Positions 1-10,269 of a stretch of DNA of 64,000 nt are shown in pieces; the stretch's first letter is position 1, and each line of letters begins with the position of its first letter. This stretch comes from Earliella scabrosa (lineage: Eukaryota; Basidiomycota; Agaricomycetes; Polyporales; Polyporaceae). Below the pieces are notes generated by a model. The model was not told the origin of the DNA. It made no database searches and saw nothing but the letters and a program-made list of their open reading frames with translations. The stretch spans positions 1,302,001 through 1,366,000 of the forward strand of contig JABYQQ010000002.1 of assembly GCA_022605405.1 (NCBI GenBank), read 5' to 3'. The position numbers and the translations under genes are program-made.

Positions 1-345
1 AAAGCGAGTTATGGGCTTGGGCTCGGCTCCAGACAGGTAGGCTTCCACAAAGGCGGGAGAGCGATTCGTCCGAGCAATTGGCAGCGAAGGAGGGGAATGC
101 GATTTTGAGGCGGACGAAAGGTCGGCGGGGCTAAAAGAGTAGGAAAGCGTATCGAACGAGGACGAAGACTGGGAGGTCGACTCATTGGAGGAACGTGAGC
201 ACAAGCTTGGGGAGAAGAGAAAGATGTCGCCCTGGCCGGACGGACGATAGTATCCACCGCACGGATTCTGCTCTCCGGCAGGGGTTTTGTTCGACGCGCA
301 CGAGTCAAAGTCCGAGGGAAGGGTAGAGAACGGCGAGGGCAGCAT
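1..345 (-). CDS. Serine-rich protein, N-terminal part (runs off the left edge)
   Basis: Reading the minus strand from the ATG at 345, the frame stays open for 115 codons to the edge of the window. A stop codon lies six codons upstream of this ATG, which supports it as the first possible start. The peptide begins MLPSPFSTLPSDF and is rich in serine and proline, with a run of four serines near the middle, so it looks disordered. Third positions are GC-rich as in neighbouring genes. No domain is visible and I do not recognise the family. An intron could be hidden in the visible part. It is divergent to the p24 gene that starts at 584, leaving about 240 bases for two promoters. Confidence 0.4.
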   Translation of the reverse strand, partial: MLPSPFSTLPSDFDSCASNKTPAGEQNPCGGYYRPSGQGDIFLFSPSLCSRSSNESTSQSSSSFDTLSYSFSPADLSSASKSHSPPSLPIARTNRSPAFVEAYLSGAEPKPITRF

Positions 346-583
346 CTTGTATGCTTCGGGTTAAGAGCCCTGCTGCGAGCTGGAAGGCTCACCAAACCAC
401 CGGGGTTGTCCACGGAGCAGTCTGAGCGGTGGAGAGAACAGGGGAAGGTCGGTGGAGGTTTGGGAGTCTGAGGACGCGCTGTTTGCGTGTTATTTGGCCG
501 ACACCGCCACCCAGAACTAGGCGAGAGCGGCTTATGTAACCGACCCCCATAACCCTTTCCCGGTGACACGCTCATCGCTGGCC

Positions 584-1493
584 ATGGCTGTCGCATTTGC
601 ATTCGTCCTCTCCCTCTTTTGCTTTCTTCAACTCGCAGTACGCACACATGCAGCTGCACTAACGACGGCGATTGCGGCGAACGAGAGGCTATGCTTCTAC
701 GCGGACGTGGACAAGGCTGGAGAGAAGATTGGTGTACGTGCACTTCTCGCTCATGTTGCGTCTTTGACTGACCCGGACGTTGCAGTTCTACTTTGCCGTA
801 CGCTCGCATGCTACTATTGCTCGTGCGCTTTGCCTGACGTACTCCTAGGTTCAATCCGGAGGTTCGTTTGATATCGACTTCGATGTGAAAGACCCAAACG
901 AGAAGGTTCTCCTCGATGGACGACGCGAACGCCAAGGCGACTATGTCCTGACAGCCAATACCGTCGGGGAGTACGCCTTCTGCTTTGAGAACGACATGTC
1001 GACCCTCACCGAGAAGCTCGTCGACTTTGACATCATGGTCGAGTCCGAGCCCCGGCGTGACCCCCCTGCGAAACCGGGACAGATCGCGGACCAGACGAGC
1101 GCGTTGGAGGAGAGTATATTCAGGCTGAGTGGGATGCTCATCAACATTAAGAGGACACAAAAATAGTGAGTGTTGTCGCTCGAATGCTCCATCCCGACCT
1201 ACATGTCTTCCCAGCTTCCACACGCGCGAGAACCGCGGCTTCGACATTGTCAAGTCCACTCAGAAGTGAGTCCTACTCTCTCGTATTGTCAATCCTCGTC
1301 TTAACGTGCCTACAAAGCCGTCTATTCTGGTACGCAGTCCTAGAGAGCCTTGGCGTGGTTGGAATGGCCGTGTAAGTCACTCCGTCTTGCTGCTGTAGTC
1401 AATGAAGCTTGACGTGCCCTGGTGCTGCACAGGTTCCAGGTTTACGTGCTGCAAACGTTCTTCACGAAGACTGGGCGACGATACAAGGTGTAA
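584..1493 (+). CDS. p24 family (emp24/gp25L) cargo receptor
   Basis: Six exons can be joined in frame: 584-733, 786-797, 849-1165, 1215-1265, 1318-1371 and 1433-1493, giving 214 residues. The second exon is a 12-base microexon encoding FYFA. The product has the p24 layout: a hydrophobic signal peptide (MAVAFAFVLSLFCF), a GOLD domain with the two expected cysteines (ERLCFYADV and YAFCFEND), a coiled-coil stretch, one transmembrane helix near the end (LESLGVVGMAVFQVYVLQ) and a short basic cytoplasmic tail ending RRYKV. The FF in the tail (QTFFTK) fits a COPII-binding signal. p24 proteins cycle between ER and Golgi and help load secretory cargo, including GPI-anchored proteins, into vesicles. 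The subfamily cannot be assigned with confidence. The ATG at 584 was chosen because the signal peptide starts there. Confidence 0.88.
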
Positions 1494-1575
1494 CTTATTA
1501 CGATTCTTCACGTATACATACTTTCGCATGGCTGGACTTGAGTTGTGGCGCACGCCGCACAAGCGACGTGTCAAG

Positions 1576-2302
1576 ACACGGGAAGGATCAGGACCCCTGT
1601 TAATTGGCATGGGAGGCCGTCCGAAAATGACCCAGATTTTGGAAGTTTTGTCGGGACGATTTTGGGCAATCTTGTCGGGATTTTCGTTCCGGACCCCCCA
1701 ATCCTCCAGTTCATGTCGGGATTTTTGGCCCGGCCCCTCCGGGGCCGGATTCGTGTCGGGATTCGCCGAAGCGCCCGCCAGATTTGAGTATTTCACGGAT
1801 TTTGAGCTCACAACATGCAAAATCGCTCACAGCGGCGAATAGGTGACGCTTCAACGCAGTCCAGGACTGTAGTGTCTAAGCTATCTGTTCTGGGGCTCCA
1901 ACGGGGACACTCAGTCTGCCAGCGCTTGCGGGCGCCAAAGTCGTCAGGCAGTCAGTGATGATAAGTAGGGGCCATAAACAGAGAAAGTGTGGGTCAGTAA
2001 GCAACAGTTGTTATGGACTAGTGAATGCTATCATCAAACTTGCATTGATACATGGATTTATCAGCGCTTCCGAGGTCCGACCTGGCCCTACCGGAGGTCC
2101 TGTCGGGACCATGGGTCCGGCTCGCCATCCAATGGGGACCTCGTGTCGGGACGGCCGGACGGCTTGAACCCCAAAATTTGCCCATTTCGGCCATCTTTGT
2201 CGGGATTCTCGCCCGGCCTGGCGGCCGGATAACGTCCCATCTTGTCGGGATTTTCGGACGCCCTCTCCCTACCATTAACAGGGGTCCTGAAGGATCACGT
2301 GT
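1576..2302. mobile_element. Candidate non-autonomous DNA element with ~53-base terminal inverted repeats
   Basis: Bases 1576-1628 and the reverse complement of 2250-2302 are imperfect copies of one another. They share the 17-base core TCAGGACCCCTGTTAAT and an inner CGTCCGAAAAT. The 727-base span has no credible gene. Inside each end lie four copies of TGTCGGGA, all in plus orientation (near 1650, 1674, 1714, 1754, then 2100, 2154, 2198 and 2242), embedded in GC-rich sequence. The layout resembles a MITE-like element with subterminal repeats. No clear target-site duplication was found and no transposase is present. The flanks 1494-1575 and 2303-2683 show no gene; the latter is the 5' region of the next gene. 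Confidence 0.5.
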
Positions 2303-2683
2303 GTGAACGCGCGACAATGATGGGCGCTTGTGTTCTGTTTCGGCGTCGGCGCGCCCTTGAACACGCCCGCCTCGACTTCCAGCTTTAAATACTTGGTCTG
2401 TTTGTCGTCCACGATACCGCGTTGACGTCCAACGGGTAGCTATGCATGCTCTTACTGCTCGAACATCTGCATGGCCAGACTGCCCGCTCATGTCCTCGCG
2501 GTGGACGACGGCGATGTCCCCGGTCGCGCGCACCCCGTCACTCAACACTCGCGTACGGACTCGGTTCGGATCATGGCACTCACGTCCCCGCCATGATCGT
2601 CCTCTTGACGCGGAAGCCATTCCCGCCGCCATTCAAAAGACCCCTGCGCCGCTCTGCGCCCCCCGCGTTCTCTCCATTCCACT

Positions 2684-5600
2684 ATGACTGTCCTCCGACG
2701 TTCTCAACTCACCCTCCGTCCCGCCTTTCGTCGTGCGTACGGCACCACCTCTCACCACCATAAGTCCACGAAGGTCACCATCGGCATCCGTCGCGAAGAC
2801 CCCCTGCGCATATGGGAGAGACGTTGCCCGCTCACGCCGGACGCCGTCCACGAGCTCGTCCACAAGGACGGTGTGGAAGTCCTCGTGCAGCCATGTGAGA
2901 GACGGGTGTTCACTTCGAACGACTTTCTCAAGGTACGTAACGATTTAACCTTTACGCTTCGCGCATTCAGTCGTGACGTTCATGCGCGCCAGGCCGGTGC
3001 AAAGTTGCACTCGACCCTCCAACCCGCGCATGTAATCGTCGGTATCAAAGAGACACCCCTCCCCGAGGTCCTCACCGATCCCCTTCCCGCTCCAGCATCG
3101 CCCCGCCACAACAGTCATGAAGGAAACCTGCAGATGGTTCCGCGCACCCAGATTATGTTCTCGCATACAATCAAGGGGCAGCTGTACAATATGGAGCTGC
3201 TCTCGGAGTTCTTGGCTTCTGAGAATCCTACCAGAGGAGATCTTCTTCCCACCTTGATTGATTATGAACTGCTGACCGGCGAGGATGGCAAACGTACGGT
3301 GGGCTTTGGCTGGTTTGCTGGTGGTGAGTCCCCTCTCGGATCCGTATCTTATTGGTGCAAGCGCAGAGGTGCTTCAGCAGCGAACATCGTCAACACATGA
3401 TGTCACTCCCCCTCCTTGGCTACCTCCTCTGGGGACATGCTACCTCGGTGTCTCTACTGTGAAGAGATCCTTCTATTCTCATTCCAGGGGTGCTGCTTTT
3501 ACTCATTGCTCCATTTTAGTTGCGGGAGCCCTTGAGGCACTATGCGCCATGGCGCATGCGCATCTCGAGCTTGGGGTAGCCAGTCCATTCCTTGTGCGTC
3601 ATTGCTGCTTGCAATGTGATCCCGGAACTTGGCGGTACTAACGTGTCACCTGTCTTCCAGTGGACGCCACGGCCGCATACACATCCTTCCTTAGCGTCTA
3701 TCAGGAGCACTCTCCGAAACGTGGTCGGAGCGCAGATTGCGACCGACGGGACACCGAAGAGTCTCGGACCGATTGTCATCGGTGTAACTGGGTTAGTGCG
3801 ACCCAAGTCGTGCTGGTGCGGTGCCCACTGAACTTTGAAATAGAACGGGGAAGGTTGCAGAGGGGTGTCTTGCCCTTCTAGAGGACTTACCGACTCAACA
3901 CATCACCGTTGACCAGTTGCGGAGCGTGGCAACCGACCCAAGTGAGTGCCGAAGGCAATTCTTTTTCCACGATATGACTAAATCATCATGATGCCCTATA
4001 GACACTGACCTGCACAAGGTAAGGGTATAATGCGATAACGCTCTGCTCTAAATTGACTCCCTCTCGATAGATCTACATCGTCCACGCACATGCGAAGGAC
4101 TACTTCGTCCGTCGAGACGGTTCGGCGTACAATCGTTCAGACTACTACGCTCACCCACACCAGTATGTCTCCGAATTTCACACCAAGATCGCACCCTACC
4201 TATCTCTCTTGCTGCACGGAGCGGGCTGGGCACCCGCCTTCCCTCGACTCATGACCAACGAGCAACTCACGACTACGCTCGAGATCGCGCAGACGCTGGG
4301 CAAAGGTCGCTTTGCTTGCGTCGGAGACATCAGCTGCGACGTCGGAGTATGTGCTTTGCTCTCTATGCTGCTACGTCGATACGCGATGCTAATGTGGATG
4401 AAATGGGGCGATTGTAGGGCGGCCTCGAGTTCCTGTCAAGACATACGACGCTATCTTCGCCGTACTTTGTCGCACGTCCGCCCTCGCTGCCCGCCCATCT
4501 GCCGTCGGTGACGATGATGGCGGTCGACATTCTTCCAACGGCGCTGCCGCTGGAGGCGTCGCAGCACTTCTCGCAGGCGTTCCTGCCGTACCTGCGTTCT
4601 GTCATATCGAGATATACGGGCAAGCAGCAAGATGACAAGATCAAGGAGGCGTTGGACCGTGCCACGGTCGCGAGCAGCGGAGAACTGAGAAGCTCCTTTG
4701 AGTGGCTGCGGAACCCGTTGGGTGTGTGGAAAGGCAGCTTGCGGAGCACTTCCTCGTCTGCGACCATATCGTCGTCAGTGTGCTCCGATGCGCAGCCAGG
4801 GCCGACGAAGCGGAAATCCCAGGTTGGCGTGCAGCCAAAGAAGAATGTGCTTATGCTAGGCAGCGGGATGGTCGCCCCGCCTGCCGTTGCGGAAATCTGC
4901 AGTCGACCGGATGTGCAGCTTGTCGTCGGTATGTGAATATGATTCGGTCCGCGATTCTCATATTCCATTCAGAGCACTCACCCCACGCTATGTTGTTGCA
5001 GCGAGCAATGTGCTGACGGATGCTGAGCGCTTGACCGCTCCCTATCCGAATGCGACGCCAATGTTGGTCGATATGAGCGACTTGGCAGCGGTTGAGCGGT
5101 TGGTCGCGGAGGCGGACGTGGTCATCAGGTGTGTTGCGCATAGTTGGAACTGGCGTGTTCATCCCGAATGCTGATATACTCCCAAGTCTTCTACCAGTAC
5201 CGTTCCATCCATCCGTGGCGGAGTTGTGCATCAAGAACAGGAAGCACCTTGTGACTGCTTCGTATATTTCGCCAGCTATGCGAGAACTACATGATCGGTA
5301 CGTCGTCGTGAGCATACTTCATGCAGTAGCCATTCTGAGAACATCAACCCCAGTGCTGTTGCGGCGGACGTCATCCTCATGAACGAGATCGGACTCGACC
5401 CCGGCATTGATCACTGTTCCGCGCTCTCGCTGATCGATTCGTTGCGTGCGCAGAACAAGGAGATCGTGTCATTCACGTCGTTCTGCGGAGGCCTACCTGC
5501 ACCCGAAGATGCAGACGTACCGTTGGGGTACAAGTTTAGCTGGAGCCCCAAAGGCGTGCTCTCTGCCGCCTCGAATGCTGCGCGATTCAAGCTCCATGGA

Positions 5601-6544
5601 GAGGTCCGTACAATGTGTTGCTGGGAGTCTTCATGGTGTAGCTGATGGATGTCCAGGACTGCGAGATTGATGGCGAGGAACTGCTGAAGACGTACTTCCA
5701 GGACGTCCCTGTATCGAACGTCCTGAAGCTCGAGGGACTCGCGAACAGGAACAGTCTGCCCTACGCGAACGTGTACGGACTCGAGCCCCTGGATGGCATC
5801 CGCACCGTGTTCCGCGGCACGCTACGCTATCCTGGCTTCGCCGACCTCATGCACGCGTTCAAGTCCATCGGGCTGCTCGAGGTGTCGACCACCGTGAACC
5901 CGCACCACTGGAGCGCGCTCGTCCGCCAGGCCCTCGAGAAGAAGCTGGGCACTCTCATCATGGACGACCCTGCGTCGTTGCGATCGGCGTTGGATGACTT
6001 TGTCTCACCGAAACAGCGCGACAGCGTGCTACAGGCGCTCCATTGGCTCTCGATCGTCCCCGAGTCGCTGTCCGGGTACGTCCCAGACTCGACATTCGAC
6101 GCTTCGCTCCCGCCTCTACCGAGCAAGCCGACGGCGCCGATCGACATGTTCGCGACGCTGCTTGCGCACAAACTAAGGTATGCGCCGCATGAGCGCGACC
6201 TTGTGGTGCTGCACCACGAGATCGTGTCGCGGTCGAGGGGGTCCCCCGAGAGGGAAGAGGTGCACACGTCGTCGCTGGTCGCCTATGGCACGAAGGAAGC
6301 GTCGGCGATGTCGCGCACGGTTGGGCTGCCTGTCGCGTTTGCGACGCTGCAGATCCTGGACGGGGGTGTGAGGGCGCGCGGCGTTCACGGTCCGACGGAG
6401 CGCGAGGTGTACACGAACGTGTTGCAGCGGTTGGACGAGGCGGGGTTGAGAGTGAAGGAGAGCACGAGGAAGGCGGGGTCTGGAGGCGTGAGCGTGGAGG
6501 CGGCTCTTGCGAGGCGGTGGAAAGAGATGCAGGAGGTTTTGTGA
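2684..6544 (+). CDS. Bifunctional lysine-ketoglutarate reductase / saccharopine dehydrogenase, mitochondrial
   Basis: Twelve exons join in frame: 2684-2932, 2993-3323, 3520-3593, 3661-3791, 3844-3941, 4002-4018, 4071-4346, 4418-4928, 5002-5128, 5187-5297, 5354-5603 and 5657-6544, giving about 1020 residues. The first ~23 residues are basic with no acidic residues (MTVLRRSQLTLRPAFRRAYG), a typical mitochondrial presequence. An alanine-dehydrogenase/PNT-like N-terminal half follows, with IRREDPLRIWERRCPLTP, FSHTIKGQ, LIDYE and GVTGTGKVAEG. A saccharopine dehydrogenase half then starts at VLMLGSGMVAPP and includes TASYISPAMREL, NEIGLDPGIDH and CGGLPAPE. The order and spacing match animal and plant aminoadipic semialdehyde synthase, which degrades lysine through saccharopine in mitochondria. 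Yeast lysine biosynthesis uses separate Lys1 and Lys9 proteins, so a degradative role is inferred. The 196-base third intron is the least certain boundary. Confidence 0.9.
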
Positions 6545-6704
6545 TGGGTGGTTGGACCGTGTATAGTACCGACAGAGGATACAGAGCTTTATGATATTCT
6601 TCGGCGACGTGCTGAGCACGGAGAACGCTTTTCCGCGATCATGAACCTGGTGAAGGTGAAGAACAGTAGGTGTGATACGGTTGGAATGCAGTCCCGCCTC
6701 TTCA

Positions 6705-7175
6705 CTAGCATGAGCCCGCAGCGGTACGGCGGATTCGACGAGTATGTGGAGACCCGGCCCCCGGTCGTGCGGAGGGGGTTTGCGCTCGCCTCACCATGTC
6801 CACCTGGACATAGTACCGGACTGCGAAGCCGTCCAACTTCACTGCGTACGACATCCGGTTCACAGCGCGGTCCGAGAGACGGGCGAGGAGGGCGCGCTGG
6901 CCGCGCTCCTCCGGGACCACCGCGACGTCCTCCAAATGCGCTTGGGAAAGGATTCGGGGAGTGCAACTGCTGACGTCGACAGAGCCAGCTCATTCTGCCA
7001 ACTGGGTGGTACTCACGAATTCAACGACGCGTTGAGCTTGACTTTGGATGAAGGAGACTAGCCAGCGTCCGACACGACCTGGCAGGTACTGCTGGTATGA
7101 CTGTTGATTATCAAGAAGCGATTTTGAGTAGGGAGTAATTGTGAGCGACGGCGGTTGGGAGGGACCTCTGGTCAT
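6705..7175 (-). CDS. Unrecognised gene, probably two or more coding exons
   Basis: On the minus strand, about 6935-6808 reads with GC-rich third positions (LEDVAVVPEERG, then YAVKLDGFAVRYYVQ), which looks like real coding sequence. A second coding-like stretch at about 7093-7022 reads YLPGRVGRWLVSFIQSQ and ends at a good donor, GTGAGT. I could not connect the two in one consistent phase. The end is also uncertain: either the frame runs to the stop at 6705 or an intron starts at GTGAGG near 6797. The LEDVAVV...ERG segment faintly recalls the central part of GNAT acetyltransferases, but the rest does not follow that family. It lies between the lysine enzyme and the uS8m gene. The rest of 6545-7405 shows nothing else recognisable. 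Confidence 0.3.
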
Positions 7176-7405
7176 TGGACCGTCTCATGGACTGCGTGAG
7201 TACCGCCGTAACTGACACTGCTCACCTCAAATACGGTCCCATATTTGGCATAAGCTCGCGTAGCACACCGTAGCAAGAAGGGCGTGGGCTCTACGGAGCA
7301 CGTAGTATTACCATTCTATACTATAGGATACGAGCTGTGACATGGTCTGATCAGCGCGAGCAGCCACGGAAACAAGGGGGCTTCACGCACCAACAGCACA
7401 AGTCA

Positions 7406-7870
7406 CTACCACGCCCTGCAGATGACCTCTCCCGGTATCCTCAGCTGCAGCGCCTCCCGCGCCTCCAGCCACTCATGCTCCCTGTCCTTGGTCTTCACGA
7501 TCGCAATCTCGCCCATACGCAGCGGCTTCACGTTCTGCACGCGCCTCCCCGTGCACAGTCTGCGGATCTCGCTGAGCTCCATGTGGATGGGCTTGCTGGG
7601 GCGGCTGATGAGCTCCATCTCGGAGAGGACGGGACGGTCTTCGCGGTACTTGAGGTCGGCCCATATCCGCTGGTGTGCGGGGCCGGCGGAGAGGAAGGCC
7701 TCGGGGGAGGGCGCGTCGACGGTGCCGCGGGTGACGTTGGAGAGGAAGCCGGCGCGGAGGAGGATGGAGAGGATGGCGAGGTTTTGGGTCGTGTGGTGGA
7801 CAGCGACGTGTTGGTGGCGGGCGCGGAACGCGTTTTGGATGTGCGAGCAGAGGTAGTGAGGCAGAACCAT
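7406..7870 (-). CDS. Mitochondrial small-subunit ribosomal protein uS8m
   Basis: A single exon encodes 154 residues from the ATG at 7870. The N-terminus (CSHIQNAFRARHQ) and the following ILLRAGFLSN match the first helix region of uS8 proteins. The middle (WADLKYREDRPVLSEMELIS) and the C-terminal part (RRLCTGRRVQNVKPLRMGEI, then PGEVICRAW) match the fungal mitochondrial Mrps8 form, which has a long insertion compared with bacterial S8. uS8 binds the central domain of small-subunit rRNA. Length and both ends agree with the family, so the gene looks complete and intronless. It is divergent to the Sus1 gene (8110), with about 240 bases between the two starts. Confidence 0.9.
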   Translation of the reverse strand: MVLPHYLCSHIQNAFRARHQHVAVHHTTQNLAILSILLRAGFLSNVTRGTVDAPSPEAFLSAGPAHQRIWADLKYREDRPVLSEMELISRPSKPIHMELSEIRRLCTGRRVQNVKPLRMGEIAIVKTKDREHEWLEAREALQLRIPGEVICRAW

Positions 7871-8109
7871 GGCAACAACCTATAATGCTAGCAAGCCCTT
7901 CTCGTTCTCGTTAGTTGTGTTCGGCACAAGACAGGGACGGAGAACGTACCTCGAGAACGGACAGAGAGCGAGAGTCAGAGTGCGCTGGTGGCAGAGAAAC
8001 TTGTGAGGCGCCCATACAAGACGGTTCGGGCCCACGGTCCGATTCGACGGCGCTCTCTGCGTGGGCTTGGACTTAGACCACGACCTCCGTCCTTCGAGTC
8101 CGTGTCGCG

Positions 8110-8604
8110 ATGCCACCCTCGACCAAGGACGGACGGAATGCGGCGCTCTACGCGCCACTCAGGCGGCGGATGATAGAGAATGGCGACTGGGACAGGTAGG
8201 AGTGGAAGTATTCATCCACCATGAACTACAAGGCTAACGGAGCGGCGCGGCTAGGATCTCCGCGCGCCTGGCGCGTGAGTTGAACGAGAGCGGGTGGATC
8301 GACAGGTTCAAAGACAGGAGCAAGGGTACGAGACTTTTGCAACTACAAGCGGCGGACTTGAAGCTCATGGAGGCATTGTAGAGATGGCTCGACGCGCAGA
8401 GGGGAGCGGCGGCATTTCCGTCGAGACATTGATGGCAGAATTGCTATCGCAAGCAGAAGGTTCGTCGATCAGGGTACCTGCTACAGGCGTGTTTTGAGAA
8501 GTCGTTCGTTGCTTTCTCTTACAGAGGAGGTTCCTATCAACGTACGACAGGAGATCATAGGTGTCCTTCGCAAGTTGCTAGAGCGGCAGATCGAGTTCAG
8601 CTAA
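8110..8604 (+). CDS. sus1: Sus1/ENY2, SAGA and TREX-2 subunit
   Basis: Four exons (8110-8195, 8255-8325, 8400-8459, 8525-8604) join in frame to a 98-residue protein, the usual size for Sus1/ENY2. The sequence contains the family pattern of a short first helix (RRRMIENGDWDRISARL), then ELNESGWIDRFKDRSK, and a last helix (VRQEIIGVLRKLLERQIEF). Sus1 sits in the deubiquitinase module of SAGA and also in the TREX-2 mRNA-export complex at the nuclear pore, linking transcription to export. Reading directly through 8326-8399 would put stop codons in the protein; removing this 74-base intron restores the frame and the expected length. Three introns in so short a gene are notable because budding yeast SUS1 is known for two introns with regulated splicing. 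Confidence 0.88.
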
Positions 8605-8858
8605 CTGATGAAGACAAACATGTACTTGCTTTGTGTTGGAATAATATGTCCATGAGTTCTGTGTACACGCTCGCCATGTGTCGCCCCGACAGTGCCTCTC
8701 GAGCTTCACTAGTAGTCACTACTTACGACTGTCCGTGGTTTGAACGGGTTACCAAATTGGGCATCACACTTTCGCAGAACATTGGCGCCGACAGCCTGTC
8801 CTCGTCCCCCATCCAGCTAGCGTCCTGCTCAGGTCCTGCTCTCCTTCCCTCGCCCGTC

Positions 8859-9630
8859 ATGCTCCCTCGCTCGTGTCGACATGCCGTCCTGACCGCTCAA
8901 CGGTGTCTGCGTTTCAACAGCACGACCGCCATGTACGTGGCCGCCCATCTACTCGTGTATACATACGACGCTCACCCTATGCCATCGCAGACCTGCTGCC
9001 TCAAACGCGTCCTCTTCGACGAAACCACCAGCAAGACACGAGCAGCTCACAGAGCCCGCATACGCGTCAAGAATCGTCCACGGCCGCGGCGTGCGGCCCC
9101 CACACTACCTCCCCAAAACGCACGGCATCCCCGTCGCGACCTTCCACTTCCGCTCCTTCCAACCCCGCCTGCTCGACTTCTTCGTCCACTTCGCGAGCCA
9201 CGCCGCGGCCGCGCTCGGCGTGCCCGTCTCGAGGCCCGTGCACCTTCCGACCGAGCGCCGGCTGTGGACCGTGCTCCGCGGCCCTTTCGTCCACAAGAAG
9301 TCGCAGGAGAACTTTGAGCGCAAGACGCACAAGCGCGTCGTGAAGGCGTGGGACGCGAACCCCGAGGTCGTCGACATGCTCGTGCAGTACCTCGAGAAGC
9401 ACATCGCGCCCGGTGTTGGCCTCCGGACGGTCAAGTGGCAGAGGGCACCGGTGGGCGTGGGGCAGAAGACGTTGGAGGCGGTCATGGGCCAGTTGAGGCT
9501 GGACGACCAGGTCAGGGCAGAGAAGGTCAAGGCGCTGGGTGAGCAGATTGTCAAGCAGGAGATGGCAGCGGCCGCTGGAGCAGCCAACGAGGGCGCGGTG
9601 GCGAAGAGCCAGCCCAGGGAGAGCTCGTGA
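8859..9630 (+). CDS. Mitochondrial small-subunit ribosomal protein uS10m
   Basis: Two exons (8859-8932 and 8991-9630) give 237 residues. The start MLPRSCRHAVLTAQRCLRF is basic and hydroxylated with no acidic residues, as expected for a mitochondrial presequence. The core runs from HYLPKTHGIPVATFHFRSFQ through LGVPVSRPVHLPTERRLWTV to HKKSQENFERKTHKR, the ribosomal S10 signature in the Rsm10 form. A C-terminal extension rich in Ala, Glu and Lys follows the S10 fold. S10 lies in the head of the small subunit. The intron at 8933-8990 begins GTACGT and ends CAG. The gene is tandem to Sus1 with 254 bases between them. About 200 bases after its stop the sequence changes to the broken urate oxidase fragment. 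Confidence 0.88.
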
Positions 9631-9828
9631 CGGGTGATCGTGTCGCTGCCTTAGACTACACTACTAAGTTTGCCACTCACGTAATCCGCATAGCACGTAT
9701 GCATCTCTCATGCCTTCCGCCGCGAGAGTGCAAACGGTCAAGTTCCACCTGGTAAGTGCTACGAATGACCATTGACCATCGTCCGGCTGGCGCTCCCCCA
9801 TGCGTGTCTCGGGTTGCAAGTTGAAGAA

Positions 9829-10078
9829 TCTCGTCCCGCTCGACCAGCACTCAACCGTCTATATATCCTCCCTCTCCTCTCCTCCACTCTCTCGCCATCC
9901 TCCCATCCACCGCCACTCCGCCAATCCCGCACCATCGCCCACCATGTCCGAACTCTCTCACCTATCTCACGCACGTTACGGCAATGACAAGGTCCGCGTC
10001 TTCCGTGTCGTTCGCGACGGTGCATGGCACAACATCGTCGACTACAATGTCACCGCGCTCGTGGAGGGATATAAGTAG
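9829..10078 (+). pseudogene. Truncated urate oxidase: promoter and first exon only
   Basis: Bases 9829-10072 are a diverged copy of 39,604-39,834, covering the TATA-containing promoter, 5' leader and most of exon 1 of the intact urate oxidase at 39,705. The ATG is at 9944. The copy encodes MSELSHLSHARYGNDKVRVF and so on for 42 residues, then runs into a stop (TAG at 10,076) where the copied sequence ends. The residue matching the catalytic lysine of urate oxidase (RYGKD in the intact gene) is asparagine here (RYGND). None of the later exons are present nearby. The fragment may still be transcribed because its TATA region is kept, but it cannot make an enzyme. Confidence 0.85.
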
Positions 10079-10269
10079 CGGGCGAATGGGTTCGACGACG
10101 ACAGCCACGATGAAGACCATACACAAATGCTTCTGGCCCGCCGTCGTCTCCTCCTCCGCCTCCACCTCCGATGTGTCCGCTCCAACTCCGCATCCTCCTC
10201 GCGGTCCTTTTTCACCGCCCCCAACTACCTATCTTCGATGGAGCTCAGCCCCCTCCGCCGCCTCCTAGC

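Noticed and set aside
9..1259. 416-codon minus-strand frame over the p24 gene
   Set aside because: It covers p24 exons in antisense and has arginine- and proline-rich filler sequence; only the separate frame at 1-345 looks coding.
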